From Pseudofulvibacter geojedonensis (lineage in GTDB: Bacteria > Bacteroidota > Bacteroidia > Flavobacteriales > Flavobacteriaceae), in assembly GCF_042675745.1 (NCBI RefSeq), contig NZ_JBHTJM010000010.1, positions 1-64,000 on the forward strand: a DNA stretch of 64,000 nucleotides, in the 5' to 3' direction. A program made the position numbers and the translations under genes. The notes under the pieces were generated by a model. It saw nothing but the letters and a program-made list of their open reading frames with translations. It ran no database searches and was not told the DNA's origin. The number at the start of each line of letters is the position of its first letter. Positions within the stretch are counted from its first letter, which is position 1. Below, in pieces: positions 27,705-36,513 of the stretch.

Positions 27705-28781
27705 ATGAACAAAAATTATTATGCAATATTAATGGCTGGAGGAGTAGGTTCTAGGTTCTGGCCAGTAAGTACGTCGAGTTTTCCAAAGCAATTTCATGAT
27801 ATGTTAGGAACTGGTGATACATTAATACAAAAAACCTTTAACAGACTATCTAAGTTAATTCCATCAGAGAATATTTATATCCTTACCAACGAGAAGTATA
27901 ATGATTTAGTTTTAGAGCAGTTACCGCAAGTTACCCAAAAGCAAGTGCTTTTAGAGCCAGCAATGCGTAATACAGCTCCTTGTATTTTATATGCTTCATT
28001 AAAAATTCAAAAAGAAAATCCTGATGCAATAATGATAGTTGCACCTAGTGATCATTGGATTGAAGATGAAAAAGCTTTTACTAAAAATGTGCAAGATGCA
28101 TTCGACTTTTGTTTAAAGAATGATGCTTTAATGACTTTAGGAATTCAACCTACTTTTCCTAATACAGGTTACGGTTATATTGAGTATAATAAAACAGATG
28201 AAAATTTGGCTAAAAAAGTTTCTCAGTTCAGAGAGAAACCAGATTATAATACGGCTAAAGAGTTTATAGCTCAGGGTAATTTTTTATGGAATGCTGGTAT
28301 TTTTATGTGGAGTGCATCGAGTGTAGTTAAAGCATTTAAAGAAAATGAACTTGGTTTGTACCAACTTTTTGAGAAAGGAATTGATGTTTATAATACAGAG
28401 TTTGAACATGATTTTATTCAAAATAATTATGCTAAAGCTGAAAACATATCGGTAGATTATGCTATTATGGAAAAGGCAAAAAATGTATATGTTTCAAGTG
28501 CAGCATTTGATTGGAATGATTTGGGTACTTGGGGAAGTTTATATGATAAACTGGATAAGGATTCTGATAACAATGCATTAGTAAATTCTCAAATATTAGC
28601 AGAGGACGCTTCGGGCAACATGATAAGAACAACTAAAGATAAGTTAGTTGTTATAGATGGTATAAAAGATTATATCATTGTAGATAAAGAAGATGTTTTA
28701 ATGATATATCCAAAGTCTAAAGAACAAGATATTAAACAAATAGTAAATAGAGTTAAAGCGCTTGATAAGAGTTTGACTTAG
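27705..28781 (+). CDS. manC: Mannose-1-phosphate guanylyltransferase
   Basis: Cytosolic nucleotidyltransferase making GDP-mannose from mannose-1-phosphate and GTP for surface polysaccharides. The nucleotide-binding signature LMAGGVGSRFWPVS (about 9-22), LEPAMRNTAPC, APSDHWI, FREKPD and WNAGIFMW are all conserved. 358 residues corresponds to the nucleotidyltransferase alone, without the isomerase domain of the bifunctional enzyme. Same strand as, and close to, the SprT-like gene, with a terminator after it. Confidence 0.93.
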   Translation: MNKNYYAILMAGGVGSRFWPVSTSSFPKQFHDMLGTGDTLIQKTFNRLSKLIPSENIYILTNEKYNDLVLEQLPQVTQKQVLLEPAMRNTAPCILYASLKIQKENPDAIMIVAPSDHWIEDEKAFTKNVQDAFDFCLKNDALMTLGIQPTFPNTGYGYIEYNKTDENLAKKVSQFREKPDYNTAKEFIAQGNFLWNAGIFMWSASSVVKAFKENELGLYQLFEKGIDVYNTEFEHDFIQNNYAKAENISVDYAIMEKAKNVYVSSAAFDWNDLGTWGSLYDKLDKDSDNNALVNSQILAEDASGNMIRTTKDKLVVIDGIKDYIIVDKEDVLMIYPKSKEQDIKQIVNRVKALDKSLT

Positions 28782-28828
28782 ACTGCTTATCGATGTTTTT
28801 TTAGTTTTAATCCAAAAAAAGTAATTAA

Positions 28829-28867
28829 GAACCGTTGTGTTTAGTAGAATAAATACAACGGTTTTTT
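28829..28867 (+). terminator. Terminator of manC
   Basis: Stem AACCGTTGT / ACAACGGTT around a 16-nt loop, then a T-run, 48 bp after the manC stop. Confidence 0.8.
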
Positions 28868-28903
28868 GTATTTTCAACCTGTTAAAATGACCAATACATA
28901 CAT

Positions 28904-30331
28904 ATGATAGATCAAAACCAATTAACACCAGAAGAAGAAAAGGTAGGAGAGACTGTAGATGTTAAAAAAGACGCGAAAGGTTTGGTAAAAAGTGTTTCAA
29001 CCTTTTTGTCGGAACTTTTAGATATAAGAGATGAGACAGATCGAGAGCAAACCATAGAAGGTATAAAAACAGATATTCCTTTTAAAGGTCATATAGCTTG
29101 GATTTTAATATTTGCCGTATTTATAGCATCTATAGGGTTAAATGTAAGTTCTACTGCAGTTGTTATTGGAGCCATGTTAATATCTCCTTTAATGGGACCA
29201 ATTTTAGGTATTGGTATGTCCTTGGCAATTTTTGATATGCAAACACTTAAGCGTTCGCTTGTTAATTTAGGTGTAATGGTTGGTTTAAGCGTTTTTACAG
29301 CATTTTTATATTTTAAATTATCACCCTTAACGGAGTTAACACCAGAGTTAGAAGCGAGAACTTCGCCAAATATTTTAGATGTTTTTGTAGCTATTTTTGG
29401 AGGTTTAGCACTTATAGTTGCTAAATCTAAAAAAGGTACAATGGCCTCGGTTATTTTCGGAGTGGCTATTGCAACAGCTTTAATGCCTCCTCTATGTACA
29501 GTAGGTTATGGTTTAGCGGTTTGGGAGCCTAGGTTTTTTGCAGGTGCAATGTATTTATTTTGCATCAATACCATTTTTATAGCATTATCAACATTTTTAG
29601 TAGCGAAAGCACTTCGCTTCCCTTTGGTTAAATATGCTAATGCAGAGAAGCGTAAAAGAATTAAGTGGACTATTACTTTTATAGCTTTATTGGCAATGCT
29701 ACCTGCTTCTAAAACATTTTATGATGTATGGAAAGAGTCTAATTTTAATAGAGACGTAAAAGCATTTGTAACTAACGAAATTAAAGGAAATAAAGAATTA
29801 CAGTTGTTAGAAACAAACTATGATTATGATACCCAAACTATAGAGTTAGATTTTTATAGCCATATAACAGAGGTGACTAAAGCCGATTTGTTAAATGAGT
29901 TAAAAGGAGAGGCCTATCCTAATTTACACGAGGCAAAATTAAAAATTAAAGGAAGTAATACAGATAATTTCGAATTGGTAAAAGATTTATTAGCCGAGAA
30001 ACGAAAAGAAGTTCAGGATTATAGAAAAGAGATTAATAATTTAGAGCAGCAAGTAGCGGAGCTAGAAAAAACCATTGAAGAAACTTCTGGCCAAAAGCCA
30101 TTAGACCTTTTATCAATTTCAAAAGACGCAAAAATTGAATTTTCCGAATTAGAAACTATAACATTTGCCACAGAATTAAAATCTAATTTTAAGAAATTAG
30201 ACACGCTATCTGTTGTTAGACCTATCTGGAAAAATAATTTGATCGATAGTTTAGCTATTAAAAGAAATGGTAAACTATCTAGTTGGCTAAAAACCGAGTT
30301 AAAAGTAGATACAGTTTATGTTAAAAAATAA
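28904..30331 (+). CDS. DUF389 multi-pass membrane protein
   Basis: 475-residue inner-membrane protein. The DUF389 core (about 60-280) has six or so membrane segments with conserved SSTAVVIGAMLISPLMGPI and GVAIATALMPPLCTVGYGLA. A C-terminal extension follows, with an alpha/beta region and a coiled coil (about 365-405, EVQDYRKEINNLEQQVAELEKTIEE). Biochemical function of the family is not known. Its final 14 bp overlap the next gene, so the two are coupled. Confidence 0.85.
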   Translation: MIDQNQLTPEEEKVGETVDVKKDAKGLVKSVSTFLSELLDIRDETDREQTIEGIKTDIPFKGHIAWILIFAVFIASIGLNVSSTAVVIGAMLISPLMGPILGIGMSLAIFDMQTLKRSLVNLGVMVGLSVFTAFLYFKLSPLTELTPELEARTSPNILDVFVAIFGGLALIVAKSKKGTMASVIFGVAIATALMPPLCTVGYGLAVWEPRFFAGAMYLFCINTIFIALSTFLVAKALRFPLVKYANAEKRKRIKWTITFIALLAMLPASKTFYDVWKESNFNRDVKAFVTNEIKGNKELQLLETNYDYDTQTIELDFYSHITEVTKADLLNELKGEAYPNLHEAKLKIKGSNTDNFELVKDLLAEKRKEVQDYRKEINNLEQQVAELEKTIEETSGQKPLDLLSISKDAKIEFSELETITFATELKSNFKKLDTLSVVRPIWKNNLIDSLAIKRNGKLSSWLKTELKVDTVYVKK

Positions 30332-30869
30332 ACTTTTAAATAAAGGAATATTAAGTAAAAGACTTCTAGAGATGGGAGTCTTTTCTTTTGATCAATTGAT
30401 AGCTTTAATTCAGAATCTACCTTATGGTAGAAATGCAGATAGAGCAAATCCTGATTTGGTATTAAAAGAGTTAAAGGGAGCTTGTAGTACCAAACATGCA
30501 TTAATTAAAAAGATAGCTTTAGAGCAAGAAATAAACGAGGTAAAACTTATACTGTGTATGTTTAAGATGAATGCTAAAAACACATCTAAAATAGCTAAAG
30601 TTCTTTATAAATATAACCTAGAATATATACCAGAAGCTCATTGTGTTTTACAAATAAAAAATCAGTATTTAGATATTACAACAAGTAAGTCATCTTACAA
30701 TAAGATTAAAGAAGATGTAATAGAATTAGTAGAGATTCAACCAGAACAGATAGGAGTATTCAAAGTCGAATATCATCAACAGTTCTTAAAGACTTGGTTA
30801 AACAATAATAATTATTCTTTTGAAGAGTTATGGAAAATAAGAGAAGAGTGTATTGAAGCCCTTAGCTAA
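30318..30869 (+). CDS. Transglutaminase-like putative cysteine enzyme
   Basis: 183 residues, cytosolic, no signal peptide. I see the pattern of a papain/transglutaminase fold: C56 at the start of a helix (GACSTKHALIKKIA), H108 in a strand (EAHCVL), and D119 in YLDIT, in the right order and with plausible spacing. The family name is not recognised and no activity is known to me. It overlaps the DUF389 gene by 14 bp in another frame, and its 3' end overlaps the converging HupE gene by 4 bp. Confidence 0.65.
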   Translation: MLKNKLLNKGILSKRLLEMGVFSFDQLIALIQNLPYGRNADRANPDLVLKELKGACSTKHALIKKIALEQEINEVKLILCMFKMNAKNTSKIAKVLYKYNLEYIPEAHCVLQIKNQYLDITTSKSSYNKIKEDVIELVEIQPEQIGVFKVEYHQQFLKTWLNNNNYSFEELWKIREECIEALS

Positions 30870-31435
30870 AATAGCATCATATTTAAAATGCTAATTAATA
30901 TAAGGCTGTTAATAATGATTCTACTCCATTTCAACTCTTTTATAAAAATATGAATAATAGAAAGTATTACTAAAAAGCCAAATACTATTAATAGTTGTGC
31001 AATTTCAATACCTAGGTTAAAGCTTAATAGAGGAATAATAATTGATTCATCTTCAAAAAACATATTTTTTATGAAGTTAGAAAATCCTAATCCGTGAATT
31101 AAGCCAAAGAATAAGATAGTATAGAAATATCCTTTTTTCTTCTGTTGTTCCTTGCTTTTAAAAAGGAAATAGAAGTTTCCAAAACATGTAATCATTATTG
31201 TAATAGGAATGAGTGTTTCTATCAGGTCCATAGGCATAGAAACAATATTTAAGCCTGCTAAAATGAGTGTTAAAGAATGACCTATTGTAAAAGCGGTAAT
31301 CAATTTAATGATTTCTTTCCAATCACTTAACTTATATAATAAGCAAAAGGCAATGATGAAAAAGAAATGATCTAATCCATTAATATCTAAAATGTGATTT
31401 ATTCCTAATTCAAAATAATATTTAAACTCATTCAT
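30866..31435 (-). CDS. HupE/UreJ-family membrane protein
   Basis: 189-residue inner-membrane protein with about six helices. Conserved HupE/UreJ motifs are seen: GINHILDINGLDHFFFI (about 11-27), AFTIGHSLTL and FGLIHGLGFSNF, whose His/Asp residues are thought to handle nickel or cobalt. No urease or hydrogenase genes are near. It is coupled by ATGA to the upstream DUF6702-like gene, so the two form an operon. Metal specificity cannot be read. Confidence 0.85.
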   Translation of the reverse strand: MNEFKYYFELGINHILDINGLDHFFFIIAFCLLYKLSDWKEIIKLITAFTIGHSLTLILAGLNIVSMPMDLIETLIPITIMITCFGNFYFLFKSKEQQKKKGYFYTILFFGLIHGLGFSNFIKNMFFEDESIIIPLLSFNLGIEIAQLLIVFGFLVILSIIHIFIKELKWSRIIINSLILISILNMMLF

Positions 31436-31911
31436 AGTAGGGTAGGGGTGTTAATATTAAATATAAAGTGTTTTTTTTGAGATTCTGGAGTGTTTATCTG
31501 TAAACGATTTTCTTGTTTTTTAAAAGCATCAAAAAGCAAAGTGTTATTAATTTGATAATGTTTTTTGGGCTCTATGTTTGTAACACTTTTTAGGTGTATT
31601 ATTAGAGCAATTTTCCCTTTAGTAAAATCAAGACTTTCTATATTTAAATTAACTTTTTTGTCTCCTTGTAGAATGTAAAAGTTTTCGTGAATATACTTTT
31701 GTAGAGCTTTTGTTCCATTACTATTAATGGTGGTGAATTCAGGTTCTTTAAGTCTGTATTTCTGACCAATGTGATAACTTAAGTCATCTAAGAATAATCT
31801 TGTTTCTATAATGGCGTAATTATTAACACCAAATGTCATTCTACTGAATGACATTTTTAAAGGGTGTAAAAATAAAGTAGAGCAGTATAACAATAAGAAA
31901 AAACTTTTCAT
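31432..31911 (-). CDS. DUF6702-like exported protein
   Basis: 159 residues with an N-terminal hydrophobic signal (MKSFFLLLYCSTLFLHP). The segment HPLKMSFSRMTFGVNNYAIIETRLFLDDL fits the small Bacteroidota periplasmic family DUF6702 in its opening His and its IDDL-like strand; this assignment rests on memory. The stop overlaps the HupE start by 4 bp. The pairing suggests a periplasmic helper of the membrane protein. Confidence 0.65.
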   Translation of the reverse strand: MKSFFLLLYCSTLFLHPLKMSFSRMTFGVNNYAIIETRLFLDDLSYHIGQKYRLKEPEFTTINSNGTKALQKYIHENFYILQGDKKVNLNIESLDFTKGKIALIIHLKSVTNIEPKKHYQINNTLLFDAFKKQENRLQINTPESQKKHFIFNINTPTLL

Positions 31912-31995
31912 TTATAATCTAATAATTAATTGGTAGTGCATTTCTAAAGCTAAAAAAGAATAAAATATGTGTGTTTTTCTTTGGTTTATAGAAGC

Positions 31996-34767
31996 TTATT
32001 TAATGATTATGTTTAAGTTGTAAATCTTATCGGAATAAACTTTTAGTAAGTATTTTCCAGCGGGTAAAAACTGTTTTTCAATTTTTACTTTTGAAGCACC
32101 TATATGCTTAACCTCATATACCTTTTTACCAGAAAGATCATAGATTTCTAATTTAGAAATAGGATGTTGTGTATCAACATAGGCATATTCTTGTATTGGG
32201 TTAGGATAGAGTGAAACGTTATTTTTAGAGGTGAAATTTTCTGAATTCAATACATTGTTTACCACACTAAAGTAGACACGATTTGAAACTTCGTTATAAC
32301 TGTCATCAGTAAACATTACAATAAAGTAATCGCCAGTTGTATCTGGAACCTGATTAGGTTGCCCCGATGTACCTGCACTATCATCTATTGTTGTTACACC
32401 ATTAGCCAAACCTCCAAAATACTTATAAGTAAATAGTTGATCTGTTCCTGGGTTTTCTCCATTTTTATAAATTCCTAACCAGTCTTTCTCTTTACCAGGT
32501 CCATCTGTAAAAGAAACAGTAATGTTTTCATTTAATTCATATTCTGTTTTATTTGTTGTTATGGTTGTAATTTGTGTTCCAACCTGAAAATAAATACGTT
32601 CGCCAATCTCAGAGTATCCGTTTTTTAAATGGTAGGTTGCATAATAGTATCCTTTAGGTAAGTTGCTATATGTTTGTGTGCCATTAGCATTGTTAACATA
32701 TTGCCAACTAGTATAAGTGCCAGTAGCTGGAGCAGTACCAACCTTATAAATGCCAATCCAATCTTGAGAATTGTTAGGTGCAGTTGCATAACTTAATAAT
32801 ACATCTTCACCTTCAGCATATTCAGTTTTATTAGAACTTAGCGTTGGAATATTTCCAACCCAGAAATGAATAGGGTTAGTTAATTGTGTGTAACCATCAT
32901 TTTCAAAGAACGATACAAAGTATTCACCACTGGTAGTAATTGAAAAATTTACAGTTCCACTAGTGTTACCATTAACATAGCTCCATGCTGTTGCGGCTGT
33001 AGAACCTGGGGTTTGTCCTTTTTGATATATGCCAATCCAATCTTTAGCATTTCCAGGTCCATTAGCATAGCTAACTGTAATTGTTTCGTTAGTATTGTAA
33101 TATGGTTTGTCTAAAGAAATAGCTGGTTGCCCGTCTACACTACCTGTAATTTCAAATTGTAATGTATCTGACCATTCACTCCAATTTAATGCTTTATCAC
33201 GATGTCTAACTCTTATATAATGTGTTCCATTATTTAATTGGTTTGTTCCTATATCTAGATTAAAAATACCAGCTCCTAAACCAATATCAATAGTTTCATC
33301 TGTTTGACCATTTAATGGACCGTAGAAGTTTTCGTGATTTCTAAAAGTGTCTCTTTCTAATACTGAAAAGTCACTTGCGGCAGAAATTTGAAATTGTGTA
33401 GAATTATAAGCTTCTCCTGTAGATGTGTTATAAGCACTGCTATTAAAAGTGTATGGCAAACTAATAGCATTAGTAATATTATTAGTAATAGAAGGCTTAT
33501 TAGGGACAGCAATTCCTCGTTTTATATGAAAACTGTCTAAAAGAGTATTGTTTTTAGTTGTGGTTAAACTACCAATAGTATATGATTCAACCTTCATTTC
33601 GTTAGAGGCGTTATCGATTTCAACTAATTGATAGGCAAAGTTAGACCAAGAACCTTGTGTCTCTTCATGGTCAGTTTCATTAGAAGAATCACCCCAATAT
33701 TGTGGCCACGCTGTTCCTCCTGAAATTATATGGTATCCCGGATGATCTTTAAATTGCCCTCTAGAATATAAGTGATGGTGTCCAGCAATATGTAGCGCAA
33801 ATTTATTATTGGTTTTTAAAATTGGGAGTACGTTTGTACCGTACCATGGTGAGTAATCATTAGAGTATTGTTCTGCTTGATATGGTCTATGAGAAATAGT
33901 AATGATCCAGTCAACATTGGTATCTGTTGCTGCAGCATTTAAAACTGAAGTAACCCAATTTAATTGTGTAGTTCCATTAAGTTCTGTGTCAAGAACAACA
34001 AATAAAACATTGCTCATTTGATATGCGTAGTAACGTTCTGTTCCAGAATTAATGCCTTGATAATCGAAGTTATTGTCAAGAATAAAGTGTTCATAATAAG
34101 CATTTAATCCCATAGCCCCATATAACTCATGATTCCCAACAGCGGTAATTAACGGTAGATTTGGAGTAATATAACGTTGTTTTTCAAAATGAATTTTTTC
34201 ATAATGAGTTAAGTTTCCATAGTCTACCTGATCTCCATCATTTATAATTAAATTAAAGTGATCTGCTAAAGGTGTTCCATACAATTCTTCTGCTTTACTT
34301 TTAGCAGCTTGAACCAGTTCGTTGAATTTAGAATATGGCTGTCCTTGGTAGTTAATCAATTGGTGATCTCCTAAAACAATAAAACGGAGTTTTTCGTTGT
34401 TGTTTCCGTAATTGGGAGGTGTTTTAAAATAGTGTACTGCTGACTCATCACTGCTCCCACTTTGTACTTTATAATAATATCCTGTATTAGGAGTTAATCC
34501 TGTTAATTGCACATTGTGCCAGTGATATGGAGAAGTGTAACCTGAATCTTGTGGAGATAAATTTACTGTTGTACCATTAACAGTGGTAGATAAGTTAGTA
34601 GAGGTAGTCCCATAGCTTACTGAAGGGTTTGTACCATTGTCTGTTTTCCAACTTACCCATATGGAAGTTGGCTTTGCAGCTTGTAAATAAGGATTGATGT
34701 TTTGTGAAATAACTTTATGAGTAAGTAGAATCAGAAAAATTATTAACAGTTTACCAGAATTTTTCAT
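31996..34767 (-). CDS. Secreted purple-acid-phosphatase-like metallophosphoesterase with T9SS domain
   Basis: 923 residues. Signal peptide 1-21 (cleaved near VISQ), then a fibronectin-like PAP N-domain (NPYLQAAKPTSIWVSWKTDN), then the catalytic domain with all metallophosphatase motifs: VLGDHQ, NDGDQVDYG, AVGNHELYG, ISHRPYQ and AGHHHLYSRG. A beta domain follows, then three homologous modules of about 90 residues, each with a (K)DWIGIY core, at about 560-645, 650-735 and 738-830. The end is a type A T9SS sorting domain (VSLYPNPIQEYAYVD...LPAGKYLLKVYS). Likely phosphate scavenging at the cell surface. A hairpin overlaps its start codon. Confidence 0.9.
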   Translation of the reverse strand: MKNSGKLLIIFLILLTHKVISQNINPYLQAAKPTSIWVSWKTDNGTNPSVSYGTTSTNLSTTVNGTTVNLSPQDSGYTSPYHWHNVQLTGLTPNTGYYYKVQSGSSDESAVHYFKTPPNYGNNNEKLRFIVLGDHQLINYQGQPYSKFNELVQAAKSKAEELYGTPLADHFNLIINDGDQVDYGNLTHYEKIHFEKQRYITPNLPLITAVGNHELYGAMGLNAYYEHFILDNNFDYQGINSGTERYYAYQMSNVLFVVLDTELNGTTQLNWVTSVLNAAATDTNVDWIITISHRPYQAEQYSNDYSPWYGTNVLPILKTNNKFALHIAGHHHLYSRGQFKDHPGYHIISGGTAWPQYWGDSSNETDHEETQGSWSNFAYQLVEIDNASNEMKVESYTIGSLTTTKNNTLLDSFHIKRGIAVPNKPSITNNITNAISLPYTFNSSAYNTSTGEAYNSTQFQISAASDFSVLERDTFRNHENFYGPLNGQTDETIDIGLGAGIFNLDIGTNQLNNGTHYIRVRHRDKALNWSEWSDTLQFEITGSVDGQPAISLDKPYYNTNETITVSYANGPGNAKDWIGIYQKGQTPGSTAATAWSYVNGNTSGTVNFSITTSGEYFVSFFENDGYTQLTNPIHFWVGNIPTLSSNKTEYAEGEDVLLSYATAPNNSQDWIGIYKVGTAPATGTYTSWQYVNNANGTQTYSNLPKGYYYATYHLKNGYSEIGERIYFQVGTQITTITTNKTEYELNENITVSFTDGPGKEKDWLGIYKNGENPGTDQLFTYKYFGGLANGVTTIDDSAGTSGQPNQVPDTTGDYFIVMFTDDSYNEVSNRVYFSVVNNVLNSENFTSKNNVSLYPNPIQEYAYVDTQHPISKLEIYDLSGKKVYEVKHIGASKVKIEKQFLPAGKYLLKVYSDKIYNLNIIIK

Positions 34768-34806
34768 TGGAGTTTAATTTTGTTACGAATGCAGCAAAAC
34801 TCCAAT
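34766..34806 (-). promoter_or_regulatory. Inverted repeat covering the start codon of the phosphatase gene
   Basis: Perfect 10-bp arms ATTGGAGTTT (34766-34775) and AAACTCCAAT (34797-34806), 21-nt loop. In the mRNA the 3' arm includes the bases just before the ATG and its first two bases, so folding would hide the start site. Confidence 0.6.
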
Positions 34807-34907
34807 TTAAATATTAAGTATTAGTTACAGCATTATTAAAGATGAGTAACTTTAATGTTAAAAATGTTAAAAATATATTAAGTAAAATATAAGCGCAGTT
34901 ACTTAAA

Positions 34908-35675
34908 TTATTGTTCGTTACTAATATACATTTTTCGAACCTTTTTCATTAGGTTAGAAGAGTATACAAAATCGGTAACCGCTTTGTTATCGGTTTTAAA
35001 AATATCTTTATTACTTCCTTCCCAAGCTTTAAGACCATGTTGTAAGAAAACAATCTTTTGCCCGATTTCCATTACCGAGTTCATATCATGAGAGTTGATA
35101 ACGGTAGTAATGTTATATTCTTGAGTAATTTCTTGAATTAAGTTATCTATTACAATAGCAGTTTTAGGATCTAAACCAGAGTTAGGTTCATCACAAAACA
35201 AATACTTTGGATTCATTACAATTGCCCTGGCAATAGCAACCCTTTTTTGCATTCCTCCAGATATTTCAGAAGGGAATTTATGATTAGCATTTATTAATTG
35301 AACTCTATCAATAACCAAATTAGCTCGTTCTCTCATTTCTTCTAAAGACTTTTGAGAAAACATTTGCATAGGAAACATTACATTTTCTTCTACAGTCATA
35401 GAATCAAAAAGTGCACTTCCTTGAAATACCATACCTATTTGTACACGTAGCTTTCTTTTTTCTGCTTTAGATAAGTTCTGATAGATTTTATCGTGAAAAG
35501 AAATAGTTCCTTCTTCTGGCGTATGTAAACCTAATAAACTTTTAAGGAAAACAGTTTTACCAGAACCACTCTGCCCAATAATTAAGTTGGTTTTTCCTTG
35601 TTCGAAAACAGTTGAAATTCCTTTTAAAATTTCTGTTCCATCAAAGCTTTTATGTAAATTGTTAACAGTTATCAT
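34908..35675 (-). CDS. mlaF: ABC transporter ATPase, MlaF type
   Basis: Cytosolic ATPase of a phospholipid-trafficking ABC importer. Walker A IIGQSGSGKTVFLK (about 32-45), signature EISGGMQKRVAIARA, Walker B YLFCDEPNSGLDP and H-loop NSHDM are intact. 255 residues. It is downstream of and 2 bp from the MlaE-like permease. The symbol follows the MlaE pairing; an MCE-domain MlaD is not in the window, so it must be elsewhere in this genome. Confidence 0.88.
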   Translation of the reverse strand: MITVNNLHKSFDGTEILKGISTVFEQGKTNLIIGQSGSGKTVFLKSLLGLHTPEEGTISFHDKIYQNLSKAEKRKLRVQIGMVFQGSALFDSMTVEENVMFPMQMFSQKSLEEMRERANLVIDRVQLINANHKFPSEISGGMQKRVAIARAIVMNPKYLFCDEPNSGLDPKTAIVIDNLIQEITQEYNITTVINSHDMNSVMEIGQKIVFLQHGLKAWEGSNKDIFKTDNKAVTDFVYSSNLMKKVRKMYISNEQ

Positions 35676-35677
35676 AA

Positions 35678-36427
35678 TTAAGTAAGCATCAATTGAGTAA
35701 TAATATAATTAACAATAATAATTACAACACTGGTCCAAACAAAAGACGAAGTGGCAGCTTTTCCTACTTCTAGAGCACCACCTTTCATGTAGTATCCATG
35801 AAAAGAAGGAATAGTAGCTAATATAAAAGCAAAAAACATCGTTTTTACAAAGGCATAGAATATCTGAAACGAATTAAATTCGTATTGTAGCCCTAGAATA
35901 AAATCTTCATTAGAAGCAAATCCTCCATAAACACATGCAACCCAACCTCCTAAAATTCCTAAAAACATAGAAATAGTAATAACAAAAGGATATAATAAAA
36001 GTGAAATAATTTTAGGGAAAACCAAGTAGTTTAGTGAGTTAATACCCATTACTTCTAGAGCATCAATTTGTTCAGTAACTCGCATAGTTCCAATACTAGA
36101 TGTAATGAATGAACCTACTTTTCCAGCCATGATAATAGACATGAAAGTAGGGGCAAACTCTAGTACAACACTTTGTTTGGTTGCGAAACCAACTAAGTAT
36201 TTTGGAATTAACGGGTTGTCTATGTTTAAAGCAGTTTGAATGGCAATAACGCCACCTACGAAAAACGAAATAAAAGAAACAATACCTAGAGAACCAATAA
36301 TAAGGTCGTCAATTTCTTTAAAAATCAACTTTCTGAGTACACTCCACTTAGTGAACTTGCTAAAGATATCTTTTAGCATGATAAAATATAGACCAAAATC
36401 GTGGAGTTGTTTCATAATGAATTTCAA
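35678..36427 (-). CDS. mlaE: MlaE-family ABC permease
   Basis: Inner-membrane permease partner of the neighbouring ATPase, maintaining outer-membrane lipid asymmetry in the Mla system. 249 residues with about five hydrophobic segments and conserved blocks FATKQSVVLEFAPTFMSIIMAGKVGSFITSSIGTMRV (start and end of the block only are diagnostic: LEFAP, GKVG, GTMRVTEQIDALEVM). ATG 36427 or ATG 36415 (MKQLHDFG) may be used; the latter is closer to family starts. Confidence 0.88.
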   Translation of the reverse strand: MKFIMKQLHDFGLYFIMLKDIFSKFTKWSVLRKLIFKEIDDLIIGSLGIVSFISFFVGGVIAIQTALNIDNPLIPKYLVGFATKQSVVLEFAPTFMSIIMAGKVGSFITSSIGTMRVTEQIDALEVMGINSLNYLVFPKIISLLLYPFVITISMFLGILGGWVACVYGGFASNEDFILGLQYEFNSFQIFYAFVKTMFFAFILATIPSFHGYYMKGGALEVGKAATSSFVWTSVVIIIVNYIITQLMLT

Positions 36428-36488
36428 GAGTGGCTAAAATACTAAAAATGTCTTTCCTGTGAAAACGGGAATCTAAATATAAAACACA

Positions 36489-36496
36489 TATTTTTG
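36489..36496 (+). promoter_or_regulatory. -7 box upstream of the PafA-like gene
   Basis: TATTTTTG matches TAnnTTTG, 18 bp before the start codon. No TTG is seen at the expected upstream distance, so an activator may be needed, as for phosphate-starvation genes. Confidence 0.4.
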
Positions 36497-36513
36497 CATA
36501 AAATGGTTTTGTT

